A stretch of 64,000 bases of DNA from an uncultured Clostridia bacterium (GCA_944384825.1 CALWUT010000018.1:1-64000), one strand, 5' to 3'. Positions 8,792 through 17,921 are shown, counted from the first letter of the stretch. A program made the numbers and translations. The notes: generated by a model not told the origin, from the sequence alone.

Positions 8792-9705
8792 TTTACAATT
8801 TCACTCACTTTAAAAATTTTTGATACTTTACCCGGCTGTGAAGAATCAGACAAGAATACGACTGTTTCAAAAGCTCCTGATTTTAGCAGTAGAAGCGCTT
8901 GAGGACGAAACATTAATTCTCTTAAATTTTTTGCATGTATGGTTGCGATAATTTTTACTCCTGCATTTAAACTTTCAGTTATCGCTTTAGTATTTTTCAA
9001 ATTTCCTATTTCGTCACAGATTACTGAGTCAGGAGATAGACATCTTATAGCTCTCAGAATTCCCACATCTTTTGGAAAACCGGTAAGAATATCGGCAAAT
9101 CCGATATCCATTTGAGGTTCTCCGTTATATACAGCTGCTATTTCCGCTCTTTCATCAACAATAGTTACTTTTTGGGAAATTTCTATTGAAAGAAGTCGTG
9201 CAAGATCACGTAGAAGAGTAGTTTTACCCGTTGATGGAGAACCTACTATTAACGTACCTAATGAATTTTCTTTTATATTATTAAATATCAAATATGAAGA
9301 GTTTTTAAATTCTTTTGCTATACGAATATTAAGAGATGTGATATCTTTCATTGTAAAGATCTCGTTTTTTTCTATTACTGCGTGCCCTCCAAGACCTATT
9401 CTGTGACCGCCTTTAAAAGTTATAAATCCGTTTTTTATCTGTTCCTGAAACGCATACACAGAAGACTGACATATATTATTAAATATTTTTTGAATATCGT
9501 ATTTAGTAGCGACTAAGTTAATAAATTGAATTTCCTGAGAACAAACTAATGTGATTTTAGCATTTACTCTTATTCTTATTTCTTGAGTATCAGCTTTTAT
9601 TTTTTCGTTTACTTTAGAAAGAAAGTTATTAAAGTTATCAGGCAATACATTAATTAGATCATCAAAGACTTTAGAGTATTTTTCTACATCGTTTGTGTTG
9701 TTCAT
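8785..9705 (-). CDS. spoIIIAA: stage III sporulation protein AA (secretion-type ATPase)
   Basis: SpoIIIAA is the cytoplasmic ATPase that energises the SpoIIIA channel. It is related to the ATPases of type II/IV secretion. Walker A is GSPSTGKTT at about residues 155-163, and the Walker B region is DSVICDEIG near 225. QEIRIRVNAKITLVC near residue 41 is typical of the N-terminal domain. I chose the ATG at 9705, 5 bp after GAGGA, over a GTG four codons upstream that lies almost on top of its Shine-Dalgarno. A sigma-E promoter is expected upstream, but I could not identify one convincingly. Confidence 0.94.
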   Translation of the reverse strand: MNNTNDVEKYSKVFDDLINVLPDNFNNFLSKVNEKIKADTQEIRIRVNAKITLVCSQEIQFINLVATKYDIQKIFNNICQSSVYAFQEQIKNGFITFKGGHRIGLGGHAVIEKNEIFTMKDITSLNIRIAKEFKNSSYLIFNNIKENSLGTLIVGSPSTGKTTLLRDLARLLSIEISQKVTIVDERAEIAAVYNGEPQMDIGFADILTGFPKDVGILRAIRCLSPDSVICDEIGNLKNTKAITESLNAGVKIIATIHAKNLRELMFRPQALLLLKSGAFETVVFLSDSSQPGKVSKIFKVSEIVKC

Positions 9706-9792
9706 ACTTGTCCTCACTCCCTCATAAATAAATATGGATAATTTGTAACTATTAGAACACAGAATGTTAGTTAAGTAATTTTGTTTATTATA

Positions 9793-9821
9793 TTGATTTA
9801 TATATAAAAAACATATATAAT
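9793..9821 (+). promoter_or_regulatory. sigma-A-like promoter for the solute-binding lipoprotein
   Basis: TTGATT at 9793-9798 and TATAAT at 9816-9821 are 17 bp apart, about 68 bp upstream of the TTG start at 9889. Confidence 0.6.
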
Positions 9822-9888
9822 AACAAAAATGTAATCTATTTTTATATAAAAATATTTTTTTGAAAGTTTTTTATTTGGAGATGGTATT

Positions 9889-11400
9889 TTGAAGAACTTT
9901 ACTAAATTTGTGTCTGGATTAATGGTAATAAGTATGCTTTTTCTTTCAGGCTGCGGAAATTCGGCTGAAGAAGACATAAAAACTACAAAAGCCGCTACTA
10001 AGGAGTACGACATATTTATTTATAACTCAGATACTGATATAGGCAAGGCTTTTAGGGAGATGTGCGATGAGTATACAAAACGCACAGGAGTAATTATCCG
10101 CACGGTTACGCCTACGGAAGAAGAAAGTACGGTAGAAAATTTAGAGTCTTATATGAATTCGGAATATCCACCCGATATTTTTACTGTTAATAATATGCAA
10201 GAGATGAATAAATGGCAGTTATCGGAAAACATATGGGATTTTAGTAATGCTACTGAAGAGTCATTTAAGGAAGTAGTAAATAAAATTCCTGAAGGACTGA
10301 GGCTTAGCTCCAATACTTCTGACAGTTTTGGAGTACCCGCTACAGTTGAAGGATACGGGTACCTTGTGGATCCTAAAATGATAGCTTCTCTGTTTGGGGG
10401 GGACAAGCATCGAAGTGCACTTCACGATCTTCAGCTTTGCTCTTATGATGAATTCAGTCTGTTTATTGATGCATTGAGTGCATATATAACTGCAGGTGTG
10501 AATTCAGAATTTACTTTAAATGGTAAAAATTATTCTTTCGCTGAGAGTAAAGGAGAACTAAGTGAGAATTTGAATGGAGTATTTTCATTTGCAGGAGGGA
10601 ATGAAAAAATTTCCGGATCTTATCTTATGAATCCTATATTAGCTTCGATATTTAGTTCTCCGGCTTTTGCTTATATTGCAAATGATTCTTCAACCGATCA
10701 GTTAAGCAGTGGTCTTATGAGATATGTTGAAGTTCTTGATTTAATTACTAGTAATATTGCCGGAGAAGATAGACTTTTAAATAGGGGAGATGAATTTATA
10801 AGTAGTAGTAAAAACAGTAGTGCTCAAGCAATTAAAAACTTTGTTAATGGTAAGTCGTTATTTTTACTGGCCAGTACCAAAGACTATGAAAACATAAGTA
10901 TTTTTAACTCTTTGGTTTCTAATAGATGCGTATTTGTTCCTATAAAGATGCCAATTACTGAATTTGACGTCGCTTTATCAGGAAACAGCATGGGTAAGAA
11001 TATAAATAAGTCTTTAACAGTTTTTGCACCTCTTTATTACTGTATAAATGCAAAATCTTCTGATAAAGAAAAAAAAGCTGCACAGGAGTTTTTAGTCTGG
11101 CTTAGGACTTCTGATTTGGCAGAGAAATATGTTATTCCTGAGTTGGATTACGTTCCTTATGATATAGAAGACGGAAGCGTGGTTGATAACCCTCTGGAAA
11201 GATCTATGATAGATTACATGAATGAAAATAAAACTATCCCTGGAATATTTTTAGGAGCACCAAACTCGTGGTGTAACGAGACTATGGGTAAATACATCGT
11301 AAACAATCTATTCAGTAAAAGCTTTTGGACGTTAGATGATTATGAACAGTTAGCGAACTATGGAATTGAAAAATGGAAAGAACTTAAAGAAAATCAATAA
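9889..11400 (+). CDS. extracellular solute-binding lipoprotein (ABC importer, family 1 type)
   Basis: The 503-residue protein opens with a lipoprotein signal ending in the lipobox LSGC (Cys 22), so it is probably anchored outside the membrane. The mature part follows the plan of sugar-type binding proteins: YDIFIYNSDTDIGKAFREM, PPDIFTVNNMQEMNKW near residue 93, and KKAAQEFLVWLR near residue 395. The start is TTG with TTGGAG upstream; an ATG at 9881 runs into a stop after three codons. No permease or ATPase gene is adjacent, so the partner transporter must be encoded elsewhere. The ligand is unknown. Confidence 0.85.
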   Translation: MKNFTKFVSGLMVISMLFLSGCGNSAEEDIKTTKAATKEYDIFIYNSDTDIGKAFREMCDEYTKRTGVIIRTVTPTEEESTVENLESYMNSEYPPDIFTVNNMQEMNKWQLSENIWDFSNATEESFKEVVNKIPEGLRLSSNTSDSFGVPATVEGYGYLVDPKMIASLFGGDKHRSALHDLQLCSYDEFSLFIDALSAYITAGVNSEFTLNGKNYSFAESKGELSENLNGVFSFAGGNEKISGSYLMNPILASIFSSPAFAYIANDSSTDQLSSGLMRYVEVLDLITSNIAGEDRLLNRGDEFISSSKNSSAQAIKNFVNGKSLFLLASTKDYENISIFNSLVSNRCVFVPIKMPITEFDVALSGNSMGKNINKSLTVFAPLYYCINAKSSDKEKKAAQEFLVWLRTSDLAEKYVIPELDYVPYDIEDGSVVDNPLERSMIDYMNENKTIPGIFLGAPNSWCNETMGKYIVNNLFSKSFWTLDDYEQLANYGIEKWKELKENQ

Positions 11401-11414
11401 AGGAGGAATTAGAA

Positions 11415-12527
11415 ATGGAAAATAAGGGAGTCTCATCAGCATCAACGATTTCGGATTTACAAGCTTTTTGTAGGAAAAATATAAAAAAAGGATTTAGAGT
11501 TAAAGGTAAAAAGTATAAAGACTATTCTGAACTAGAAAAAGTAAGCTTAAAAGTTACAAAGACTATAAGCAAAAAGTATTTTAATAAGTTTGCTAATTTA
11601 CGGAAAACGCTTGCGGACTATTGGAATAATTCATTAAAATCTTTAGAGAAATCTCCAGATGAAAAAAATAAATTTGAGCAAAAATTTAAAAATAAAGTCC
11701 AGGTTTTATTGAAAGAAATTGATAATGTTACTGTATCTCGCGATGCTGATTCTAATTCATTTTTATCTGTTTATAAAAGTCAATTGGAAAGTTGGGCTAA
11801 ACTTGAACGAAAATCTAATTTATTAACAGAAAGTTTTGAAATAATTAAGAATTTAGAAGTAGAAAAGATAGATAGAAACAATCGAGGTAGGATTACTTTT
11901 TTATTAGAAGCAGTAGACAATATTTTAAATTTTGAAGAAATAACTAAAGAAACTTATAAATCGAATAAGGATAGAGTAAATACACTTATTAAAGAAATGA
12001 TTACGATTTCAAAAGTATGGAAAAAAGGTAAGATATCAAAAAATAAAGAAAGGAAAACAAAGATTAGTATAGGATCTCACAGAAAATTCGTAGAAATTGG
12101 AGGGAAAAAATACAGCAATTATGAAAGTGTTATAGATGCAGCTAAGGATAAATTACAATACTTATTGACACAAGAGAATTTTAAAACATTACAATCGGAA
12201 ATTAATGATAAAATAAAGAAATCACTAAAAATGAAAGTATTAAAAAAATTTAGGAAAATTAAAAAGCGACTTAAAGAAATCTGTTCAATTGAAAAACAGT
12301 TTGCTCGACTAGAAAGTAAAAAAGAAAATAATAAAATATATTTTGAAAGTATATTAGACAATAAGAATAATATATCTAACCTGATTCAGAATAAAGATAA
12401 ACTTGTGGAATGTCCTTTAACTTTATCTTTACGAATACTTGAAAATGTGTTATATACACAAGACGAATTAGATGAATTTAGTGAATATGTAGGAAAACCC
12501 AAAGGATTTGTTAAAGTTAATAAATAA
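11415..12527 (+). CDS. unknown basic helical protein with an internal duplication
   Basis: I do not recognise this 370-residue protein. It is rich in Lys and Glu, predicted mostly helical or coiled coil, with no signal peptide or membrane segment. Residues 27-75 and 225-273 look like two copies of one unit: both begin F-x-x-x-GKKY followed by an Asn/Asp-Tyr-Ser/Glu pattern and run into a long amphipathic helix. It starts 14 bp after the solute-binding protein with AAAGGAGGAATTAGAA, so the two genes are probably one operon. Its function is unknown and probably cytoplasmic. Confidence 0.75.
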   Translation: MENKGVSSASTISDLQAFCRKNIKKGFRVKGKKYKDYSELEKVSLKVTKTISKKYFNKFANLRKTLADYWNNSLKSLEKSPDEKNKFEQKFKNKVQVLLKEIDNVTVSRDADSNSFLSVYKSQLESWAKLERKSNLLTESFEIIKNLEVEKIDRNNRGRITFLLEAVDNILNFEEITKETYKSNKDRVNTLIKEMITISKVWKKGKISKNKERKTKISIGSHRKFVEIGGKKYSNYESVIDAAKDKLQYLLTQENFKTLQSEINDKIKKSLKMKVLKKFRKIKKRLKEICSIEKQFARLESKKENNKIYFESILDNKNNISNLIQNKDKLVECPLTLSLRILENVLYTQDELDEFSEYVGKPKGFVKVNK

Positions 12528-12587
12528 AAAATCATTTATATAAGTGACTTACAGTCATTAAGTAAGTTTATAAAGGAGCAAAGGAAT

Positions 12588-13070
12588 ATGAAAGAATTTA
12601 TAGAAGGAAATTTTTTAAAAAAAGGGAAATATTTGTGGGATAAAAATGTTTTGGATAAAATGTTTTTTAAACTTAAAGATTTTCAAAAATTTTATCCTGA
12701 AAGATATTTTACGGAGTTTATTTTGGAGCTTGAACAGGCTAATAAAAAATTTTTGCAAAGCATGAGGGATATTGTTTTGATAATGAATTGCAGAGCAAAA
12801 GGGGATGATAAAAGTCATTTTGGAGGAATGGAATGTGCTGAGTTTATGAAAGATATAGTGAAAGCATGTGATAAGTATCTTAATTCTTGTACAAACATAA
12901 ATTCCCAGGTAGAAGGTACAATTGAATTTATAATATACCAGATAAAATTAAAAGCTAAAAAAGATGAACTTTTTGCACGGGAATTTGAAAAAGAAACACG
13001 GGAAAAGTATATATCTCTCGGAAGTGATAATAGTTTAGAAATATTTGAAAAAGCCGGATATAAATTATAA
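12588..13070 (+). CDS. hypothetical cytoplasmic protein
   Basis: This 160-residue protein has no recognised domain. It is charged and predicted helical, with no signal peptide or membrane segment. AAAGGAGCAAAGGAAT precedes the ATG, and composition matches neighbouring genes, supporting a real gene. It lies 60 bp after the internally duplicated protein and before a hairpin at 13124-13162, so it may close the operon that begins with the solute-binding lipoprotein. Confidence 0.7.
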   Translation: MKEFIEGNFLKKGKYLWDKNVLDKMFFKLKDFQKFYPERYFTEFILELEQANKKFLQSMRDIVLIMNCRAKGDDKSHFGGMECAEFMKDIVKACDKYLNSCTNINSQVEGTIEFIIYQIKLKAKKDELFAREFEKETREKYISLGSDNSLEIFEKAGYKL

Positions 13071-13123
13071 TTAAATTAAATGATATCGTGTTATTATATA
13101 ATAATACATTATTTTGTAGGAAT

Positions 13124-13162
13124 ATAATGCATGTAATCTAAGTTTTTAGGTTACAGCATTAT
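13124..13162 (+). terminator. probable terminator hairpin
   Basis: ATAATGC pairs with GCATTAT and, after a one-base bulge, TGTAATCT pairs with AGGTTACA around an AAGTTTTT loop. The following ACTTATTT is only a weak U tract. It lies 54 bp after the 160-residue protein gene. Confidence 0.5.
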
Positions 13163-13304
13163 ACTTATTTCATGCAACAAATTTTATTTTTGATAAAACT
13201 TATTTTAAATTCTTTGAATTTGCAATATTAATTAAAAAACTACCAATAATATAATGATTTTTTATGATTTAAAATACATATTAAATAAAATGTGGTTATT
13301 TATA

Positions 13305-13333
13305 TTGACTAATTATATAATCTACTTTATAAT
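13305..13333 (+). promoter_or_regulatory. distal promoter of tRNA-Leu
   Basis: TTGACT at 13305-13310 and TATAAT at 13328-13333 are separated by 17 bp. Confidence 0.65.
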
Positions 13334-13359
13334 AAGGAAAGTTGGTAAAAATAATTATA

Positions 13360-13388
13360 TTGACATCCATTTGCAGCTATGATATTAT
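13360..13388 (+). promoter_or_regulatory. proximal promoter of tRNA-Leu
   Basis: TTGACA at 13360-13365 and TATTAT at 13383-13388 are separated by 17 bp, about 36 bp before the tRNA. Confidence 0.65.
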
Positions 13389-13424
13389 TAAAGTAATGGA
13401 TAGATTGTAAAAATTAAAAAATAT

Positions 13425-13511
13425 GCCGCTGTGGCGAAATAGGCAGACGCACGAGACTTAAAATCTCGAGGTAGCAATACCGTGCCGGTTCAAGTCCGGC
13501 CAGCGGTACCA
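13425..13511 (+). tRNA. tRNA-Leu (anticodon UAA)
   Basis: The acceptor GCCGCTG pairs with CAGCGGT (one G-U) and the 3' end encodes ACCA. The anticodon stem CGAGA/TCTCG closes the loop CTTAAAA, giving anticodon UAA. A long variable arm (class II) and the GTTCAAG T-loop are present. Confidence 0.97.
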
Positions 13512-13551
13512 TTATGGTTAGCATTATAGGGTGTAGTCCATTTTAAAAAAG

Positions 13552-13584
13552 TTAGATTATCAGCTTTGATAGTCTAATTTTTTT
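13552..13584 (+). terminator. intrinsic terminator of tRNA-Leu
   Basis: TTAGATTATCA pairs with TGATAGTCTAA around GCTT, followed by a run of seven T. Confidence 0.85.
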
Positions 13585-13680
13585 ATTTCAGATAAAGTTT
13601 TTAATACGAAATTTATTTAATATAGTAAAGCTCTTTTCTGTTTTAGTTTGATACTTTAATAAGTTATATGAATTAAATTA

Positions 13681-13709
13681 AAACACTCTTTTGCTGTAAA
13701 AGAGTGTTT
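13681..13709 (-). terminator. intrinsic terminator of acpP
   Basis: AAACACTCTTTT and AAAAGAGTGTTT form a 12-bp stem. On the minus strand the stem is followed by TTAATTTAATT. It lies 26 bp beyond the acpP stop. Confidence 0.75.
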
Positions 13710-13735
13710 AGTTAGACTAAATTATAATTTAATTT

Positions 13736-13972
13736 TTAAGAAATTCCTTTGGCATCGGAAATATATCTTACAATATCTCCCACAGTACTAATTGAGCTTA
13801 CAATTTCATCTTCTGCTTCAATATCAAATTCATCTTCTATTGACGCAAGCAAATCTACTAAATCTAAAGAATCCGCTTCCAGATCATCAAATAAATTGGT
13901 TTCCATAGAAATGTCAGATTCTTCAATATTAAATTGTTCACTTAAAATTGCTTTTACTTTTTCAAATACCAT
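13736..13972 (-). CDS. acpP: acyl carrier protein
   Basis: This carrier protein holds growing acyl chains in fatty acid synthesis on a phosphopantetheine arm. The 78-residue product has the attachment motif EADSLDLVDLL, with the modified Ser in DSL, and the acidic helices typical of ACP. The ATG at 13972 follows AAGGAGGGAATTTAT; an upstream in-frame start would add 17 atypical residues. It stands alone, away from fab genes. Confidence 0.95.
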   Translation of the reverse strand: MVFEKVKAILSEQFNIEESDISMETNLFDDLEADSLDLVDLLASIEDEFDIEAEDEIVSSISTVGDIVRYISDAKGIS

Positions 13973-14184
13973 ATAAATTCCCTCCTTTTTATTATTTAAA
14001 TTAAATGTAGTTTTTAAGTCCACATTTGAAAATGTTATTAACTGAATTAGTGTTTGTCAAGATATATTACTATAATTGTTTTAATTTTGATACTACTAAA
14101 TAATAAAATAAAGACTTGTTACTTCAATTTATTACAGAAAATATTAAACTTACGCTTCTAATATTTTAAATTAACCCTCTGAAA

Positions 14185-15000
14185 CTATTTAATTGCTTTA
14201 AGTTTGCATACTACAATTTCAGGTCTGTTAAAAATCCTAATTGGTATAATACTGGAGCCAAGACCTCTACTAATAATTTCGACAGTTTGATTTAAAACAT
14301 GTTTTCCACTAGTATATTTCGGGAAAAAGCCTTGATTAGGAGCAAATAATCCTCCTACAAATGGGATGCGAAATTGACCACCATGTGCATGTCCTGCAAA
14401 AATCAAGTCGTACTCGTAAGAAGCATATACTCTTATCATTTCAGGTCTATGAGATAATAAAATATTAAATTTTTCAGTATCAATTTTAATCTCAGACAAG
14501 TTGTTTTCAATTACTTCCTTTTTTTCACTTGTAAAGCAAGGATCATTGATGCCACAAATATAAATAAATTCTTTATTGGAAGCTAATTCTACACTTTCAT
14601 CGGTTAGTATTTTTACTCCAAAAAGCAATAATTTTTCATGAAGTATTTTATAATTTTCTTTAATACTTGCCTCATGATTTCCCGTCACAAAATAAATGGG
14701 AGCAAGTTTTATTGCAGCTTTAATAAATGACGTGACATTATTGGTATTAAAGTTTCTTTTGTCTATGATATCTCCGGTTATAACAATTAAATCAGGAGAT
14801 TGATTTTTTATTTTTTTAAGGAGTCTGCTTTGATTTTTACCAAATCGTTTATTATGCAGATCTGAAATATGAACTATAATATAATCATCAAATGAACAAG
14901 GTAGTTTTTTACTTGGCACTTCAAAAAAAGACATCTGAATAACATTGTTTTCAAAATAAATAAAAGCAATCATTAATATTAAAAATACAATCCATAACAT
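14185..15000 (-). CDS. membrane-anchored metallophosphoesterase (YkuE-like)
   Basis: The 271-residue protein has one N-terminal membrane segment (about residues 2-16) followed by a calcineurin-like phosphoesterase domain. The metal-binding blocks appear in order: DLHN, GDIID, GNHEA, SHRPE and GHAHGGQ. Relatives include B. subtilis YkuE and other twin-metal phosphohydrolases acting near the membrane. AAAGGAGGGATAAA precedes the ATG. The substrate is unknown. Confidence 0.88.
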   Translation of the reverse strand: MLWIVFLILMIAFIYFENNVIQMSFFEVPSKKLPCSFDDYIIVHISDLHNKRFGKNQSRLLKKIKNQSPDLIVITGDIIDKRNFNTNNVTSFIKAAIKLAPIYFVTGNHEASIKENYKILHEKLLLFGVKILTDESVELASNKEFIYICGINDPCFTSEKKEVIENNLSEIKIDTEKFNILLSHRPEMIRVYASYEYDLIFAGHAHGGQFRIPFVGGLFAPNQGFFPKYTSGKHVLNQTVEIISRGLGSSIIPIRIFNRPEIVVCKLKAIK

Positions 15001-15119
15001 TTTATCCCTCCTTTTTATAAAGCTTAATTACTAATCTTTATAATATTTTTTATGAAAAGTCAAGCTTTAAATTTTGAATGAAGCTTTAAATTATAAGAAA
15101 TTCAGTCAAATGGTAGTAA

Positions 15120-15173
15120 ATCACTATATGCAGCAGTTTTTTCGTTGCTGCCGGATTATGTGAGGGTAGTGAT
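15120..15173. repeat. two-part hairpin of unknown role
   Basis: ATCACTA at 15120-15126 pairs with TAGTGAT at 15167-15173, and inside it GCAGCA (15130-15135) pairs with TGCTGC (15146-15151) around a T-rich loop. Neither strand has a clear U tract after it. Confidence 0.45.
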
Positions 15174-15202
15174 AAATAATATTTTGAACCTAATCAAAAA
15201 AC

Positions 15203-15238
15203 AATAAGCGGTCACTAAATTAATAGTAACAGCTTATT
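15203..15238 (-). terminator. terminator-like hairpin after the S1-domain gene
   Basis: AATAAGC pairs with GCTTATT and CACTA with TAGTA across two mismatches. On the minus strand it is followed by GTTTTTTGATT. It lies about 100 bp after the S1-domain gene. Confidence 0.65.
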
Positions 15239-15336
15239 TTATGATATTTCATACATTTAAATTCAATAGTTTAAGCTGGAACAGTATAAATTTTCTACAT
15301 AATCAGCTCAAATTTTTATTATAGCAGTAAATTTAG

Positions 15337-16287
15337 TTAAACGATATGATAAACCTCTGAAAATGCCTGAAAATCAGTTTGAATCAATTTGGAACTTCCC
15401 GGAGGAGAATATAAGAATTTATCAATGTGGTTTCCCTGATAAAAATATTTGACTTTAGGCTGCATTTCCACATATTCGAAAGTGTCAATTATAACTAGCT
15501 TTACTTTCATCTTATTGGGAACTATATTCTTTATGTATACGCTTGCTTGATTTCCAACTCTTACGTTTTCCTTAGGTTCAGCTAATCCTGCCAAATTTGG
15601 AGTTAGTTCTACGAATATTCCATAATCTTCTACTGATCTTACTATTCCTCCTACAGTTTCACCAATCGAAAACATAGAAGCATTTTCCTCCCATGTTCCC
15701 AGCAGCTCTTTATGCGTAAGATGTACTCGGTTCCCTTCAAAATACTTAATTATTACTTTAATATCCATACCTACAAAAAATCTTTCATTTGGATGAGAGA
15801 TCCTTGAAACAGAAATTGTATCTATTGGAAGAAAAGATACTATACCGCATCCAATATCGGTAAATACTCCAAAATTTTCCATATGAGTGACTTTTGCGGG
15901 AATTATATCTCCGGGGCGAAGATTAAAAATATAGTTTTGCATACATATTTCTTGCGCTCGTCTTCGAGAAAGGACAGCAAAATCTTTTCCAAATTCGTCT
16001 TTCTCAAATCTTTCAATAACAAAGCATACCGGTCTGTTAACTTTTGAAATAACTGCAATATCTCTTACTGACCCTTCTTTTATACCTATAGCACCCTCTT
16101 CACGAGGTATTATTCCTTTCATTATCCCCAAATCTACTATTAAATTATGATTGCTGTCACATATTATGGCTCTTGATTCAAGAATTTTTTGATTAATAAG
16201 CGCTTCTTCAAGCGCTGCCCGAGAAGCTAAAGAACTTATATTTTGAACTTTATCTATTAATTTTCCCTCAGGATAAAATTCTATCAT
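15337..16287 (-). CDS. S1 RNA-binding domain protein (ribosomal S1-like)
   Basis: The 316-residue protein appears to hold three S1/OB-type RNA-binding units. The first (about 40-110) is degenerate. The second (about 126-192) has GDIIPAKVTHMENFGVFTDIG, and the third (about 207-262) has GETVGGIVRSVEDYGIFVEL. Low-GC bacteria carry such short S1-like proteins instead of the full six-domain ribosomal protein. GGAGGGTGTAAAA precedes the ATG. It follows dacF at 104 bp. Its RNA target cannot be inferred. Confidence 0.85.
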   Translation of the reverse strand: MIEFYPEGKLIDKVQNISSLASRAALEEALINQKILESRAIICDSNHNLIVDLGIMKGIIPREEGAIGIKEGSVRDIAVISKVNRPVCFVIERFEKDEFGKDFAVLSRRRAQEICMQNYIFNLRPGDIIPAKVTHMENFGVFTDIGCGIVSFLPIDTISVSRISHPNERFFVGMDIKVIIKYFEGNRVHLTHKELLGTWEENASMFSIGETVGGIVRSVEDYGIFVELTPNLAGLAEPKENVRVGNQASVYIKNIVPNKMKVKLVIIDTFEYVEMQPKVKYFYQGNHIDKFLYSPPGSSKLIQTDFQAFSEVYHIV

Positions 16288-16391
16288 TTTTACACCCTCC
16301 AGTTTATATTCTGCATATATAATCTATATGCCAAAAGGTGGGGGTAATATTCTAAACATAAACTTTTATTTGTATTTTTTAATTTTGATGG

Positions 16392-17699
16392 TTATTTTGA
16401 CTTCTTTTTCTTCGTCCGTGACCTGTTACAATTAAACATTATAAATATGTAACATATAATAAATGCTGAGACCAGTAAAAGAAAAGATATAAAGACTTTA
16501 GAAGTTACGATATCTTTAAGCGTTTTTACAATTAGTAAAATATAACTTTTTTTAAAAGTTTCTAATGAAACTATATCAAAAGAAGCTATTTTTGACCCAT
16601 TATAATTAACTTCCGCTTGACCTATCTTATCTCCTTTGGAAATAGGTGCGTTAACACTCTCTGGAAGCTCATAATTAATACTTATCTCTTCTTCGTTTAA
16701 ATCTTCTGGAACTACAATATAAACATCGCTGCTTGGAGCTAAAAGCAATTTATCTTTACCGAAGGCAAATTCCATATTTATTTCAGTTAATGGTAAGTTT
16801 TTAGAGTATAAAAGAGTAGATTTTAAGCTGCTAAATGCCCAGTTGTATAAATTCAGCGTGTCAATCATTGCAAGATTTTCTTCTAATTCGTTTCCTTGAG
16901 CGTCACGTGTTGGGCTGCCCATAACTACGGCTAAATAAGTAGTATTATCCTTGACAGCGTAAGATACGAGGCATCTTCCTGCATCTTCAATGTATCCTGT
17001 TTTTATGCCTCTTACCCAAGGACAATAATACTTTCCTCCTCTTTTTTTATCTAACATACGATTTGTTGTTACTACCGGGTCTCGTTCATCTCCGAATATA
17101 TTGCATTCACTTTTTCCTACTATGTCAATAAATTCAGGATTTTGCATAGCGTAATTTGTTATTTTATATATATCTAAAGCGGTACTGTATTGATTTTGAC
17201 TGTAGATACCGTCGGGATTTGCAAAATGAGTATCATTACATTCAATGTCTCGCGCTTTTTGATTCATCATCTCTACGAAATTTTCAATACTTCCTCCTAT
17301 ATGATGAGCTAATACTGCAGCAGCATATCCTGATGACGATATCATCATACAATTTAGAAGATTAGTAATAGATATTTCATCTCCTTCTTTAAGTTTCACT
17401 CCGGAACTTTCAGGATCCACACCGTCTAGTACTTCTTGAGATACTTTTACTTTAGTATTTTCTCTATTCGTGGAGTTTTCATATGTTACTATAAATGTCA
17501 TAATTTTCGTAAGAGAAGCAGGACTTCTCCTTTTATTTATATTTTTTTCTACAACCGGCAATTTTTTATCAAAGTTAAGCATATATACAGAATCAGAATT
17601 TAAATTATAAGGAAAGAAATTAAAAGCTAAGGATGGTGAAGGATTTAAAATAAAAGTAAGCATTGCAAGGACAGTAAAAAATAAATTCTTTGTTTTCAT
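16392..17699 (-). CDS. dacF: D-alanyl-D-alanine carboxypeptidase (DacF-type)
   Basis: This S11 peptidase trims the terminal D-Ala of peptidoglycan stem peptides outside the cell. It has a signal peptide (cleavage near residue 26), the nucleophile motif S62-L-T-K65, KTG at 233-235 and a C-terminal membrane anchor (about 398-420) followed by a basic tail. The usual SxN motif reads S122-S-G124, so the conserved Asn is replaced. The length of 435 fits the family. In spore formers such enzymes act on vegetative wall or spore cortex; which applies here is not visible. Confidence 0.9.
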   Translation of the reverse strand: MKTKNLFFTVLAMLTFILNPSPSLAFNFFPYNLNSDSVYMLNFDKKLPVVEKNINKRRSPASLTKIMTFIVTYENSTNRENTKVKVSQEVLDGVDPESSGVKLKEGDEISITNLLNCMMISSSGYAAAVLAHHIGGSIENFVEMMNQKARDIECNDTHFANPDGIYSQNQYSTALDIYKITNYAMQNPEFIDIVGKSECNIFGDERDPVVTTNRMLDKKRGGKYYCPWVRGIKTGYIEDAGRCLVSYAVKDNTTYLAVVMGSPTRDAQGNELEENLAMIDTLNLYNWAFSSLKSTLLYSKNLPLTEINMEFAFGKDKLLLAPSSDVYIVVPEDLNEEEISINYELPESVNAPISKGDKIGQAEVNYNGSKIASFDIVSLETFKKSYILLIVKTLKDIVTSKVFISFLLLVSAFIICYIFIMFNCNRSRTKKKKSK

Positions 17700-17891
17700 A
17701 AAATTACCTCGTTTTTTATTTTATAGTAAGAAGTGTGTTATAATAAAGTTTACATCCATTATAGCTTAAAAATTAAGCCAAGTGATATATTTTAAATTAA
17801 TATATCAAATTACTCTTCAAAATGTCTGCAAGATAAAAATATACTTTTCTTAAAATTACGTTCAGATATCCTTATTTATAAAATATACCTC

Positions 17892-17921
17892 TTGACAATT
17901 ATATAAGATTTGGTGTATATT
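17892..17921 (+). promoter_or_regulatory. promoter of the tRNA-Ser pair
   Basis: TTGACA at 17892-17897 and TATATT at 17916-17921 are 18 bp apart, ending 15 bp before the first tRNA. Confidence 0.7.

Larger units (their letters stand above)
13071..13424 (+). other. gene-free interval upstream of tRNA-Leu
   Basis: The 354 bp hold no coding gene I can support. They contain a hairpin at 13124-13162 and two consecutive promoters for tRNA-Leu near the right end. The rest is featureless AT-rich sequence. Confidence 0.6.
15001..15336. other. gene-free interval with two hairpins
   Basis: The 336 bp hold no coding gene. They contain a two-part hairpin (15120-15173), a terminator-like hairpin (15203-15238), and a direct repeat of AAGCTTTAAATT at 15062 and 15081 whose significance is unclear. 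Confidence 0.6.

Noticed and set aside
15062..15092. Direct repeat AAGCTTTAAATT as part of an array or integration site
   Set aside because: Only two short copies, no regular spacing, and AT-rich sequence makes chance recurrence likely.
16313..16331. GCATATA/TATATGC palindrome between dacF and the S1-domain gene as a terminator
   Set aside because: Short, AT-only apart from the ends, with no U tract on the minus strand.
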